From NCBI RefSeq assembly GCF_018310695.1, contig NZ_JAGXCY010000005.1, positions 124,001 through 188,000 of the forward strand: a stretch of DNA of 64,000 bases. The letters are read 5' to 3'. This document shows positions 25,460 to 33,565 of the stretch, in pieces (positions within the stretch are counted from its first letter, which is position 1; each line of letters begins with the position of its first letter). The notes beneath the pieces are model-generated. The model saw only the letters and a program-made list of their open reading frames with translations. It searched no databases and was not told the DNA's origin. The stretch is from Paenibacillus sp. Marseille-Q4541. Lineage in GTDB: Bacteria > Bacillota > Bacilli > Paenibacillales > Paenibacillaceae. The translations under genes were made by a program, and so were the position numbers.

Positions 25460-25696
25460 ATGCAATCCCATCAAATGCAACCCATAAGTTCAAAAGAATT
25501 GGATTACATCGCAGACAGCCTATCAAATGAAGACTTGTTGATTAAACAATGTGCTGCGACTGCATCCAGTACACAAAATCCTATGCTTAAGCAAGTTTTA
25601 CAACAGCAGATTCAGTTGCATCAGCAAAACGCGAACATGCTTATTGGAGCTTTACAGCAGCATCAATCGCTTGCTCCCACACAACCTTCCAATTAA
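25460..25696 (+). CDS. Small CotF-like spore coat protein
   Basis: The 78-residue, Gln-rich helical protein (LKQVLQQQIQLHQQNANML) has the helix pattern of a shortened coat-F domain and is followed after 39 bases by a clear CotF-domain gene. AGAGGAGG lies before ATG 25460. It is probably a spore coat or mother-cell protein made late in sporulation. The pair forms an operon. Family assignment rests on similarity to its neighbour and to short YhcQ/CotF-like proteins. Confidence 0.65.
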   Translation: MQSHQMQPISSKELDYIADSLSNEDLLIKQCAATASSTQNPMLKQVLQQQIQLHQQNANMLIGALQQHQSLAPTQPSN

Positions 25697-25735
25697 AGAA
25701 CATTATAAAAAGTGGAGATAAGGAGGCAATAAATT

Positions 25736-26143
25736 ATGAATACACCATCTAACAGTTCATTCATGCCCGAGGCAGATTTGGCATATACAATCTTGTCAGA
25801 TCTAAAAAGAACAGTGCGTGAATATACAACGGCAACAACAGAATCTAACTGTCCAGTGGTTCGCCAAATGTTCACTAGCCTGACGAATAACACGCTTAAA
25901 TTACAAGGGGATCTTTACAGCGTTATGCAGCAAAACAATATGTATCCACCTCCAGGTAAAGCCCTGAAAATGGATATCGATAAACAAATCCAAATGGCAA
26001 ATCAGACGAAGCAGAAATGCGAACAATTTTTACAGCAAAAGAATATCCATAGTGCTTCGAATTCCCCAATAGGTCAACCCTATGGAACACCTACAAGTGC
26101 CTATGACCAGCAGCATCAACACGGTAATCCATATTACAGCTAA
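25736..26143 (+). CDS. CotF-domain spore coat protein
   Basis: The 135-residue protein has the coat-F domain (about 12-75; ILSDLKRTVREYTTATTES, CPVVRQMFTSL), in which two helices carry a ferritin-like hairpin, and a Pro/Gln/His-rich tail (YDQQHQHGNPYYS). CotF proteins sit in the inner spore coat. ATG 25736 has AAGGAGG upstream. Second gene of a coat-protein pair, ending in a terminator. Confidence 0.88.
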   Translation: MNTPSNSSFMPEADLAYTILSDLKRTVREYTTATTESNCPVVRQMFTSLTNNTLKLQGDLYSVMQQNNMYPPPGKALKMDIDKQIQMANQTKQKCEQFLQQKNIHSASNSPIGQPYGTPTSAYDQQHQHGNPYYS

Positions 26144-26166
26144 TTGAACTCTGATTTAACAAAAGG

Positions 26167-26210
26167 AAACCAACGCGCTTAAGAAATGTAAAGTAGCGTT
26201 GGTTTTTTTA
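26167..26210 (+). terminator. Rho-independent terminator of the coat-protein pair
   Basis: AAACCAACGC pairs with GCGTTGGTTT across a 19-base loop, followed by T. Confidence 0.85.
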
Positions 26211-26319
26211 TTTGCAGTAATACCAAATTCATGTCATATTATATTTAATCTGCTTAACGAAAAGCAGTTGCATGGCCCGTAAGACGGACCCGTAAAAGAT
26301 GCTCTCTGGAGGGAAATGC

Positions 26320-26820
26320 ATGACAGAACTTAATGATTTGAAATTAAAAGTGCTCGATTTATTGAAGGAAGATGCCAGAAGAACACCGGCTCTCCTAGCT
26401 ACATTGCTTGGAACTTCGGAAGAAGAGATCAAAAAAGCGGTAGCCGAACTTGAAAAAGAAAACGTAATCGTAAAGTACGCGACCGTTGTTAACTGGGAAA
26501 AAGTTGATGATGAAAAAGTAACAGCTTTGATTGAAGTTCAGATAAGTCCTGAACGTGGCCGTGGATTTGAAGGGATTGCAGAACGCATTTATTTGTATCC
26601 ACAAGTGAAATCGGTTTACTTAATGTCTGGAGCATACGATCTTCTTGTTGAGATTGAAGGCCGCAATTTACGTGAAGTAGCCAATTTTGTATCAGAAAGA
26701 CTGTCTACGATTGATTCGGTATTATCGACCAAGACAAATTTTATTCTTAAAAAATATAAACAAGACGGCATCATTTTTGAGCCACATCAGGAAGACAAAC
26801 GGCTCCCTATTTCGCCGTAA
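26320..26820 (+). CDS. alaR: Lrp/AsnC-family regulator, probable alanine transaminase regulator
   Basis: The 166-residue regulator has an N-terminal winged helix (about 5-60; ARRTPALLATLLG, EEIKKAVAELEKENVI) and a C-terminal RAM/AsnC ligand-binding domain (about 68-145; VTALIEVQISPERGRGF, SGAYDLLVEIEG). The start is ATG 26320 behind TGGAGGG; the frame opens seven codons earlier but that ATG precedes the ribosome site. An aminotransferase gene follows 16 bases on, as in B. subtilis yugG-yugH, named alaR-alaT, where the regulator controls alanine synthesis. The symbol rests on that synteny. Confidence 0.88.
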   Translation: MTELNDLKLKVLDLLKEDARRTPALLATLLGTSEEEIKKAVAELEKENVIVKYATVVNWEKVDDEKVTALIEVQISPERGRGFEGIAERIYLYPQVKSVYLMSGAYDLLVEIEGRNLREVANFVSERLSTIDSVLSTKTNFILKKYKQDGIIFEPHQEDKRLPISP

Positions 26821-26835
26821 AAGGAAGTATGAGAG

Positions 26836-28065
26836 ATGATAGTTAATCAAGATCAGCAAAAAGACAATAAGTCTGGTTCGAAAAGTATGAGTTCGTATCT
26901 TAATCCAGGTGTTCAGCAAATACCGCCATCAGGTATTCGTAAGTTTTTTGATCTCGTTGGTCCGAACAAAGGGGTCATATCACTTGGTGTAGGGGAACCA
27001 GATTTTATCACACCATGGCATATGCGAGAAGCCTCCGTCTATTCCCTCGAGCGTGGTTTTACAAGCTACACTTCCAATGCGGGAATGATAGAACTGAGAG
27101 AAGCAATCAGCGAGTACTTGGAACGAGGATTTCATACTCCATACGATCCGGCAGATGAAATCATTGTTACTGTAGGTGGAAGTGAAGCGATTGATTTGGC
27201 GCTACGTGCTCTCATCGTTGCTGGAGATGAAATTTTGGTGCCTGAACCTTGTTATGTTGCCTATTCGCCTATTATTTCTCTTGGCGGGGGTGTACCCGTA
27301 GGGGTTGAAACGGTAGCAGAAAATGACTTCAAACTTACAGCGGAAGCGCTAGAAGCTCAAATTACGCCTAAATCAAAAGTACTTATTCTGTGTTATCCGA
27401 GCAATCCTACAGGCGCAACAATGACGTATGAAGACTGGCTCCCTATTGCCGAAGTTGTTGAAAGACATGATTTAATCGTAATAGCTGATGAAATTTATGC
27501 AGAACTTACTTATAACCAAAAACATGTTAGTTTTCCTTCTATACCGGGTATGCGCGACCGCACGATCCTCGTGAGTGGGTTCTCTAAGGCATTTGCGATG
27601 ACTGGCTGGAGAATTGGTTATGTGTGCGGGAATTCGGAACTGATATCAGCTATGCTTAAAATTCATCAGTATACGGTAATGTGTGCTCCTTCGATGGGAC
27701 AAATCGCAGCATTAGAAGCTTTGCGAAATGGTATCGAGGAGAAGGATCGTATGGTGGAATCCTATAATCAGCGCCGTCGATTAATCGTTCAGGGATTCAG
27801 AGACATCGGGCTAGATTGCCATGAGCCGCAGGGTGCATTTTATGCATTCCCTAGCATACGCAAAACGGGACTATCTTCTGAAGAATTTGCTCATAGGTTA
27901 TTAACCGAAGGCAAGGTAGCAGCTGTACCTGGCACTGTATTTGGATCAGGTGGAGAAGGTTTCTTACGATGTTCCTATGCGACATCTCTTGCACAATTAA
28001 ACGAAGCTCTAGAAAGAATCGGGAATTTTGTTTATAAAATAGAACAAGAGGGTAATAGGAAATAG
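26836..28065 (+). CDS. alaT: Class I/II PLP aminotransferase, probable alanine transaminase
   Basis: The 409-residue fold-type I enzyme has SNPTGA near residue 193-198, DEIYAELTY, the PLP lysine in SGFSKAFAMTGWRIGY (near 255) and the C-terminal Arg in FLRCSYATS. The Lrp-type regulator immediately upstream gives the same pair as B. subtilis yugG-yugH, where the enzyme is the main alanine transaminase. The N-terminus has about 17 extra polar residues before MSSYLNPG; ATG 26887 is an alternative start. Substrate specificity is inferred. Confidence 0.87.
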   Translation: MIVNQDQQKDNKSGSKSMSSYLNPGVQQIPPSGIRKFFDLVGPNKGVISLGVGEPDFITPWHMREASVYSLERGFTSYTSNAGMIELREAISEYLERGFHTPYDPADEIIVTVGGSEAIDLALRALIVAGDEILVPEPCYVAYSPIISLGGGVPVGVETVAENDFKLTAEALEAQITPKSKVLILCYPSNPTGATMTYEDWLPIAEVVERHDLIVIADEIYAELTYNQKHVSFPSIPGMRDRTILVSGFSKAFAMTGWRIGYVCGNSELISAMLKIHQYTVMCAPSMGQIAALEALRNGIEEKDRMVESYNQRRRLIVQGFRDIGLDCHEPQGAFYAFPSIRKTGLSSEEFAHRLLTEGKVAAVPGTVFGSGGEGFLRCSYATSLAQLNEALERIGNFVYKIEQEGNRK

Positions 28066-28167
28066 ATATTTCTATTGTCAACAGATAGAATAATCTTTAA
28101 AATGAAAACAAATCAACTTTTTCCGAAAAATGTCACTTTTAGTACATCGGTCTATTTGTTTTTATGC

Positions 28168-28173
28168 TATAAT
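28168..28173 (+). promoter_or_regulatory. Extended -10 promoter of the Spo0E-like gene
   Basis: TGCTATAAT lies 36 bases before the TTG start, with no clear -35. Confidence 0.5.
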
Positions 28174-28208
28174 CTGTAAGGATATAGATTTCTAGGGAGG
28201 GATTTACC

Positions 28209-28472
28209 TTGTTTTGTGCCGAATATGATTTGCCGACATACCGGGGTCAATATGCTGTTGATAGCGAAAGCAGCACCTCTTGGCTTACAAACTCGGAGAA
28301 AGCATCTTCACGCAATCTTTCCTTGGAAGACGAAATCCATATCCTGCGCAGCAAGATGGAACGAATCTTTTTGGAAGAGAAGTCCTTTACTTCAGATGTG
28401 GTGATCGAAATCAGCAGCTTGCTAGATTTAAAGATCAATGAATATATGAAGGCTTACCCTAAGAAAGCATAA
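28209..28472 (+). CDS. Spo0E-like aspartyl-phosphate phosphatase
   Basis: The 87-residue protein has a two-helix hairpin in its second half (LEDEIHILRSKMERIF, then EISSLLDLKINEYMK). This is the Spo0E/YnzD/YisI pattern, in which the SQELD motif carries the catalytic residues that dephosphorylate Spo0A-P. Here the motif reads SSLLD, keeping Ser and Asp. The N-terminal 35 residues are polar and not conserved with the family. The start is TTG 28209 behind AGGGAGGG. Expected to delay sporulation. Single gene with its own terminator. Confidence 0.78.
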   Translation: MFCAEYDLPTYRGQYAVDSESSTSWLTNSEKASSRNLSLEDEIHILRSKMERIFLEEKSFTSDVVIEISSLLDLKINEYMKAYPKKA

Positions 28473-28494
28473 ATGCGTGAGTTGTTTTCGAGAA

Positions 28495-28524
28495 GAAGAC
28501 CCTTTTTAGGGTCTTCTTTTTTTG
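28495..28524 (+). terminator. Rho-independent terminator of the Spo0E-like gene
   Basis: GAAGACCC pairs with GGGTCTTC around six bases, followed by seven T. Confidence 0.92.
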
Positions 28525-28578
28525 TGAAGCATTATTGTGATATGATGTGAAATAAGGGGAAAAGGAGGAGTTACTCAC

Positions 28579-29145
28579 GTGTCTAGAAGAAGCAGTTATA
28601 CTATCATTGTACTATTATTAATGGTTATATTGACGGCATGCGGCAAAGATGAGGAAGCTACATTTCAGATTTTTATGACAGATGATCAGGGGAATATTGC
28701 TGATATTGAAGCAGTGTTGGAATCTAAGCTACAGGCGAAGTTCGGGGATAAAGTTACTGTAAAAGTTACTACTAGTCCGATCTATAACCAGCAAAAACTT
28801 CTGCTTGAATACGTTGGAAGGTCCAATGATATCATTATTATGCCTGAAAATGACATGAAATCATTTGGTTCGCAAGGATCCCATATTGCGCTTGAGGATA
28901 CCTTTGATCAGCAAAAGTATAGCCGTGGTTTTTTTGAAGGCGGTACATACAGTGTGGATGAGAATGGAAAAATGTCACAAGATATGATAATGGGCGATCA
29001 TTTGTTTGGAATCCCTGTTGAAGAAATGGCTCTGTTTAAAGAATTGAACTATCCTGCCCAAAACTTATTTGCGACCATTCCGGTATCTGCATCCAATGAA
29101 GCATTAGCAAAAGAAGTTTTGAAGTATATGGTTGAATTGAAATAA
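28579..29145 (+). CDS. Lipoprotein of unknown function
   Basis: The 188-residue protein has a short basic start (MSRRSS), a hydrophobic stretch and lipobox LTAC (Cys near 21), so it should be anchored on the outer face of the membrane. The mature part has alternating beta/alpha character (KVTTSPIYNQQKLLLEY, NDIIIMPENDM, GIPVEEMALF), faintly like a small substrate-binding protein. No transporter genes are near. The start is GTG 28579 with AAAGGAGGAG upstream. The CobU-like gene begins 48 bases later and may be cotranscribed. Confidence 0.75.
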   Translation: MSRRSSYTIIVLLLMVILTACGKDEEATFQIFMTDDQGNIADIEAVLESKLQAKFGDKVTVKVTTSPIYNQQKLLLEYVGRSNDIIIMPENDMKSFGSQGSHIALEDTFDQQKYSRGFFEGGTYSVDENGKMSQDMIMGDHLFGIPVEEMALFKELNYPAQNLFATIPVSASNEALAKEVLKYMVELK

Positions 29146-29193
29146 TACAAATGAACCGAAAGCACAGAATATCAGAAGGCAGGGGGTAGAGGG

Positions 29194-29736
29194 ATGCTCA
29201 TTATGGTAACAGGCGGAGTATGTAGCGGCAAAACCCAGTTTGCCCTTTCCCATGCCTCGACACTTGCACGGGAAGGGATTTATATAACAGATCAATATGC
29301 AAAACCTTTGCCCGAGAAGATGAGAGCCCCGTCCAGACTGCGCAAGATACATATGTCTTCCCATCAATCGCTTCCAGATACACTTGACCATATTAACAAG
29401 GAATCCAATTTTTTTTTGGCAGATCGTCGTATTGTTATTATTGATAGTTTGACCTGCTGGATGATAAGCGAGATCAAAAATTGTTGGAACAGTGCAGATC
29501 AGCTTCGTGTTAAAGCGAGGGTGGAACAGTTAAAAGAAGTGATATGTTCTTATCAAGGGTTATTGCTGATTATTACAAATGAGATGTATGGAAGTTTTCA
29601 TCCCTCGGAGGAGGAAAAATTATTTACTTCCTCCATGGCTGAAATGAACCGTTTGATTGCTACGGGAAGTGATCAGGTATTTACGCTTACTTCCGGCATT
29701 GCATCAGAAATTAGCAGGAATAAAATCAGATTTTAA
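29194..29736 (+). CDS. CobU-like adenosylcobinamide kinase/guanylyltransferase
   Basis: The 180-residue P-loop protein has Walker A GGVCSGKT at residues 7-14 (the family usually shows GGxRSGKS), an IHMSSHQSLPDT stretch in place of the family RIxxHxxxRP motif carrying the guanylylated His, VIIDSLTCWM for the LLDCLTLWL motif, and TNEMYGSFHPSEEE for the SNEVGxGIVP loop. CobU activates cobinamide for B12 nucleotide-loop assembly. Followed 13 bases on by an ATP:cob(I)alamin adenosyltransferase, which supports corrinoid salvage. Divergence at several motifs leaves activity uncertain. No other cob genes are in the window. Confidence 0.75.
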   Translation: MLIMVTGGVCSGKTQFALSHASTLAREGIYITDQYAKPLPEKMRAPSRLRKIHMSSHQSLPDTLDHINKESNFFLADRRIVIIDSLTCWMISEIKNCWNSADQLRVKARVEQLKEVICSYQGLLLIITNEMYGSFHPSEEEKLFTSSMAEMNRLIATGSDQVFTLTSGIASEISRNKIRF

Positions 29737-29749
29737 ATGGAGGTCAGTG

Positions 29750-30319
29750 ATGAAGATTTATACAAAATCAGGGGATAAAGGACAGACATCCGTAATAGGT
29801 GCGAGAGTTCCAAAAGATGACGACCGGATTGAGGCCTACGGTACCATTGATGAATTGAATAGTTTTGTTGGACAGGCCATCAGTATCATCATTCAGGATG
29901 AAAAGTATGCAGATTTGAAAGAAGAACTTGAAACCATTCAGCAAGAGTTATTTGATTGTGGTTCAGATCTTGCTTTTGTCAAACTGGAAGAAGGAAATTA
30001 CAAAGTATCCGGCGAGATGGCAGAGCGTTTGGAACAGTGGATCGATCTTCATCAAGCAGAGAATCCACAAATCGAACGTTTTATTATTCCAGGGGGCTGT
30101 GCGTTCTCCTCTGCACTTCATGTATGCCGGACGGTAGGACGAAGAGCAGAACGCCGTGTAGTAACGTTAGGTTCTCATACTGAAATTAATCCTGCAGTTA
30201 GACTCTATATGAATCGTCTGTCTGATTATTTCTTTGTCATTGCCCGTACAGCGAATGTTCGTTCAGGAGTTCCTGATGTAGAATATATTCGTAGCAAAAA
30301 GGTGTTTCGCAGCAAATGA
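29750..30319 (+). CDS. PduO-type ATP:cob(I)alamin adenosyltransferase
   Basis: The 189-residue four-helix-bundle enzyme has the N-terminal KIYTKSGDKGQTSVIGARV nucleotide motif, DDRIEAYGTIDELNSFVG, and the C-terminal LCxCRxxxRRAER-like stretch (VCRTVGRRAERRVVTL) followed by NRLSDYFFVIAR. It makes adenosylcobalamin from cob(I)alamin and ATP in the cytoplasm. ATG 29750 has TGGAGGTCA upstream; the frame extends to 29657 inside the CobU-like gene, and that extension is rejected. Its TGA overlaps the next ATG (ATGA). Confidence 0.93.
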   Translation: MKIYTKSGDKGQTSVIGARVPKDDDRIEAYGTIDELNSFVGQAISIIIQDEKYADLKEELETIQQELFDCGSDLAFVKLEEGNYKVSGEMAERLEQWIDLHQAENPQIERFIIPGGCAFSSALHVCRTVGRRAERRVVTLGSHTEINPAVRLYMNRLSDYFFVIARTANVRSGVPDVEYIRSKKVFRSK

Positions 30320-31287
30320 CATCCTATTATGAACCGATAGTATATGATGTTCTTCCTCAAGATGAAGGGATGCTCTTAAAAACAGTCTTGCAAAAAAGGC
30401 TAGGGGTCTCACGCAAGTTAATGTCAAGACTCAAACTGACGGAGTGCGGTATTCATTTAAACGGTAAGCGAGTTTACATCAGTGAAAAAGTTAAGGGTGG
30501 AGACCGTATCGAATTGAGAATGGAAAAAGAGACTTCGGATGATATTTTGCCGGAGTTTATTCCATTCGATATTCTATTTGAAGACGAGCATCTCTTGATC
30601 GTCAACAAACCCGCAGGATTGATCGTTCATCCGACACATGGTCACTATACAGGAACGCTTGCCAATGGAGTCGTGCATTACTGGCATGAAAAAGGGGAAC
30701 AGGTCCGTTTCCGGCCTGTTCATAGGTTAGATCAGGACACATCAGGCGTATTGTGTGTTGCCAAAAACCCGTATGTCCATCAGCATATTTCCGAACAAAT
30801 GATACAAGGCACAGTGGACAAGTATTATATAGCGATGGTGCATGGTCATCCGAGTCCTTCTGAAGGAGTCATTGAAGGACCCATCGACCGAGATCCGCTT
30901 GAGCCTCACCGGCGTATTGTCACACCGGATGGTTATCCTGCTCGCACACTGTACAATATGTTGGAACGTTACGTACGGGGAAGCATGGTACAGATCAAAC
31001 TAGAAAGCGGTCGAACTCATCAAATAAGAGTACACATGAGCTCGATTGGCTGTCCATTAATCGGGGATACTTTTTATGGTGTAGATCGGTTGATAACGGC
31101 AGAGTTTGATCTCAATCAGGCAATAGAGGTGAATGATTGGATGAGCAGACAGGCACTACATGCAAGTAAACTTTCTTTTACTCATCCGATTACAGGAGAA
31201 AGAGTGACGTATATAGCACCACTTCCTAAAGATTTGGCACAATTAAAGCAACAGCTTGAATCAGAGAAAGAAAAAGAAGTAGAGTAA
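30316..31287 (+). CDS. RluA-family pseudouridine synthase
   Basis: The 323-residue enzyme has an N-terminal S4-like RNA-binding region (about 20-75; VSRKLMSRLKLTECGIHLNG) and the catalytic domain with HRLDQDTSG, whose Asp is the nucleophile, near residue 138, then SGRTHQIRVH. Members make pseudouridine in 23S rRNA or tRNA. The Firmicutes paralogues (YlyB, YhcT, YjbO) cannot be told apart here. It overlaps the adenosyltransferase gene by four bases (ATGA), so it is translationally coupled. Confidence 0.92.
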   Translation: MTSYYEPIVYDVLPQDEGMLLKTVLQKRLGVSRKLMSRLKLTECGIHLNGKRVYISEKVKGGDRIELRMEKETSDDILPEFIPFDILFEDEHLLIVNKPAGLIVHPTHGHYTGTLANGVVHYWHEKGEQVRFRPVHRLDQDTSGVLCVAKNPYVHQHISEQMIQGTVDKYYIAMVHGHPSPSEGVIEGPIDRDPLEPHRRIVTPDGYPARTLYNMLERYVRGSMVQIKLESGRTHQIRVHMSSIGCPLIGDTFYGVDRLITAEFDLNQAIEVNDWMSRQALHASKLSFTHPITGERVTYIAPLPKDLAQLKQQLESEKEKEVE

Positions 31288-31319
31288 CAAAATGATATGG
31301 TTTCAGGAGGTTAAATGGC

Positions 31320-31679
31320 ATGAGTAAACTAAAAGTATATCAATATTCTAAATGCGGTACTTGCCGCAAAGCTGTGAAATGGTTGGAACAAGCGGGACAT
31401 GAGCTAACGCTGATCCCGATTTTTGAAGAGCCGCCTACTGCAGATGAATTAGCATCTCTGGTCCAAAATAGTGGTCTTGAACTGAAAAAGTTCTTTAACA
31501 CAAGTGGAGAAGTTTATAAGGAAATGAACCTAAAGGACAAACTGAAACAAATGAGTTCAGAGGAACAACTGAAGCTACTGTCTTCGAATGGCAGGTTGAT
31601 TAAACGCCCGATTGTGACGGATGAAAGCACAGTGACCGTTGGTTTTAAGGAAGAACAATTTCAGCAAACTTGGTCTTAA
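31320..31679 (+). CDS. ArsC/Spx-family thioredoxin-fold protein
   Basis: The 119-residue protein has the ArsC-like fold, with CGTC at residues 12-15 (YSKCGTCRKAVKWL) and RPIVTDESTVTVGFKEE near the C-terminus. The CxxC and the length fit the YusI/YffB-type arsenate-reductase-like branch, which differs from Spx itself by lacking its RNA polymerase contact residues. CAGGAGG lies before ATG 31320. It may be in one transcript with the genes upstream. Redox role likely, substrate unknown. Confidence 0.85.
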   Translation: MSKLKVYQYSKCGTCRKAVKWLEQAGHELTLIPIFEEPPTADELASLVQNSGLELKKFFNTSGEVYKEMNLKDKLKQMSSEEQLKLLSSNGRLIKRPIVTDESTVTVGFKEEQFQQTWS

Positions 31680-31752
31680 CGAGATTTCAGATCTTCATCA
31701 ATAACGATCGTAGTGTTTCCATTGTTTTACCCCCAAACCTGCGCTAGCCTGT

Positions 31753-31760
31753 GCTATAAT
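31753..31760 (+). promoter_or_regulatory. Extended -10 promoter of the 5'-3' exonuclease gene
   Basis: TGCTATAAT stands inside an inverted repeat (CCTGT 31748-31752 and ACAGG 31761-31765), about 50 bases before the start codon. The palindrome around the -10 could be an operator. Confidence 0.45.
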
Positions 31761-31809
31761 ACAGGTAGTTTAAATATAGGTATGGAATAGAACAGGAGCG
31801 TTATCATAA

Positions 31810-32706
31810 GTGAGTAATGAAACAAAAGATCAATCGGTATTGATAGTTGACGGAATGGCCGTATTATTTCGTGCGTATTTTGCAACAGCTTCAGGTGGAT
31901 ATATTCGTCGAACCAAAGATGGCCTAGCTACCAACGCAGTATACGGTTTTATTCGTTATTTTTGGGATGCAGTTCAGACCTTTAATCCGACACATGTAGT
32001 ATGCTGTTGGGATTTGGGCGGAGGTACATTCCGAGGCGAGCACTATGCTGCATATAAAGGTAATCGTCCGGAGGCTCCAGATGATCTGATTCCACAATTT
32101 ACGATGATCAAAGAAGTTATGGACAGTCTCGGAATCCCTAATATTAGTGCTTCTGGATTTGAAGCAGACGACTGCATCGGTACATTAAGTCGTTCATATA
32201 ACGAAGAATTGGATATGAACGTGATGATTTTATCTGGAGATCACGATCTTCTCCAGCTCGTTAATGACCGCACCAGTGTTATTATTATGAAAAAAGGACA
32301 TGGCAATTACAAAGTGTACACACCTGATTCCTTGTATGAGGAGAAAGGACTACGTCCTCGTCAAATCATTGATATGAAGGGACTTATGGGTGATGCGAGT
32401 GATAATTATCCTGGTGTGAGGGGCATTGGTGAGAAGACAGCCATGAAGCTCGTTCAGGAATATGAATCCATCGAAGGAATTCTCGAGCATATGGATGAAC
32501 TTAGTCCTTCCATTCGTAAGAAGATTGAGAATGACATGGAAATGTTACATCTCTCGCGAAAACTGGCTGAGATTCATTTGGAAGTTCCTGTTGCTTGCTC
32601 GCTGGAAAGTTGCATTCTAAGTCTGGACCACCATCAGGTCATTGCTAAATTCGAAGAACTTGAAATGAAAAGTCTATGCTCCCTTATCGGAGTTGCCACT
32701 AGCTAG
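31810..32706 (+). CDS. 5'-3' exonuclease (PolA N-terminal-like)
   Basis: The 298-residue protein is the size of stand-alone flap/5'-3' exonucleases (YpcP, Xni-like). It has the N-terminal metal Asp (LIVDGMAVLFRAYF), CCWDLGGGTFRGEHYAAYKG, EADDCIGTL, SGDHDLLQLV, and the helix-hairpin-helix MGDASDNYPGVRGIGEKTA. It removes RNA primers or flaps. The start is GTG 31810 behind GGAGCG. It is a single gene with its own promoter and terminator. Confidence 0.92.
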   Translation: MSNETKDQSVLIVDGMAVLFRAYFATASGGYIRRTKDGLATNAVYGFIRYFWDAVQTFNPTHVVCCWDLGGGTFRGEHYAAYKGNRPEAPDDLIPQFTMIKEVMDSLGIPNISASGFEADDCIGTLSRSYNEELDMNVMILSGDHDLLQLVNDRTSVIIMKKGHGNYKVYTPDSLYEEKGLRPRQIIDMKGLMGDASDNYPGVRGIGEKTAMKLVQEYESIEGILEHMDELSPSIRKKIENDMEMLHLSRKLAEIHLEVPVACSLESCILSLDHHQVIAKFEELEMKSLCSLIGVATS

Positions 32707-32717
32707 AAACTTTGCAT

Positions 32718-32755
32718 AGGATACGGGTAATTTCTTATCCGTATCCTTTTTTTGT
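32718..32755 (+). terminator. Rho-independent terminator of the exonuclease gene
   Basis: AGGATACGG pairs with CCGTATCCT, followed by seven T. Confidence 0.93.
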
Positions 32756-32872
32756 GAATTTAGGCATTGACCTAAAAGTAATTTCGGGTGATTATTATAT
32801 AAAGCCTGTGCCAATATAGTAAAGCGATTACAGGACTTCTTGGTTATTTATAAGAAGTGGGGGCGTAAAATT

Positions 32873-33544
32873 TTGAGTAATATACAGTCGGTTTCATATC
32901 AGCTTGTGTCTCTAAATATTGGAATTAAGACTCGGATGGAGAATGGCAAACAGGATTTTTACTCAGCAATATATAAACATCCTGTACCAGGAAGTACATA
33001 CTTATCGAAAACCGGATTTGTAGGGGACGAGCAAGCGGATCAGGTACACCATGGCGGTGTAGATAAAGCAGTATGCGTGTTTAATTATCTTGCCTATCCT
33101 GATTACGAAACTTTTCTTGAACAAACCTTGAAGCCTGGGGCATTCGGTGAGAATATTACCGTATCCGGATGCAATGAGCAGGACATACATATCGGTGATA
33201 TATTGAAACTCGGTGAGTCAACGGTTCAGGTGAGTCAACCCCGTGTTCCATGTTTTAAGCTAGGTGTGAAATACAACTGTAAAGAGCTTCCCTTGCAGTT
33301 TCAGACTACAGGAATTACAGGATATTATTTTCGTGTTCTTGAAGAAGGTCATGTATCTGCTGAGGATGAACTTGTTCTTACTTCCAGAGAAAGTGGAAGC
33401 GTAAGTGTGATGGAAGCCAATCGCATCATGCATCATAGCAAACAAGATATTCAGGCGATAGAGAGGCTTCTTTCTGTGGATACGCTAGCAGATAGCTGGA
33501 AATCTACGCTGAATAAGAGATTGGCAAAATTGATCTCAACTTAG
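32873..33544 (+). CDS. MOSC-domain protein (YiiM-like)
   Basis: The 223-residue protein has the MOSC fold: FVGDEQADQVHHGGVDKAV, FGENITVSG, and QPRVPCFKLG with the conserved Cys near residue 129 that would bind a molybdenum cofactor or sulfur. A C-terminal 3-alpha domain (about 165-215) is typical of YiiM-like proteins, which reduce N-hydroxylated compounds. I chose TTG 32873 because GTGGGGG precedes it and the protein starts as expected; an earlier TTG at 32840 adds 11 residues. Confidence 0.87.
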   Translation: MSNIQSVSYQLVSLNIGIKTRMENGKQDFYSAIYKHPVPGSTYLSKTGFVGDEQADQVHHGGVDKAVCVFNYLAYPDYETFLEQTLKPGAFGENITVSGCNEQDIHIGDILKLGESTVQVSQPRVPCFKLGVKYNCKELPLQFQTTGITGYYFRVLEEGHVSAEDELVLTSRESGSVSVMEANRIMHHSKQDIQAIERLLSVDTLADSWKSTLNKRLAKLIST

Positions 33545-33565
33545 AACGATACGGAGGGTGTTAAT

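Noticed and set aside
31748..31765. Palindrome around the -10 of the 5'-3' exonuclease gene
   Set aside because: CCTGT/ACAGG is short enough to occur by chance, and no regulator is linked to it; noted only in the promoter entry.
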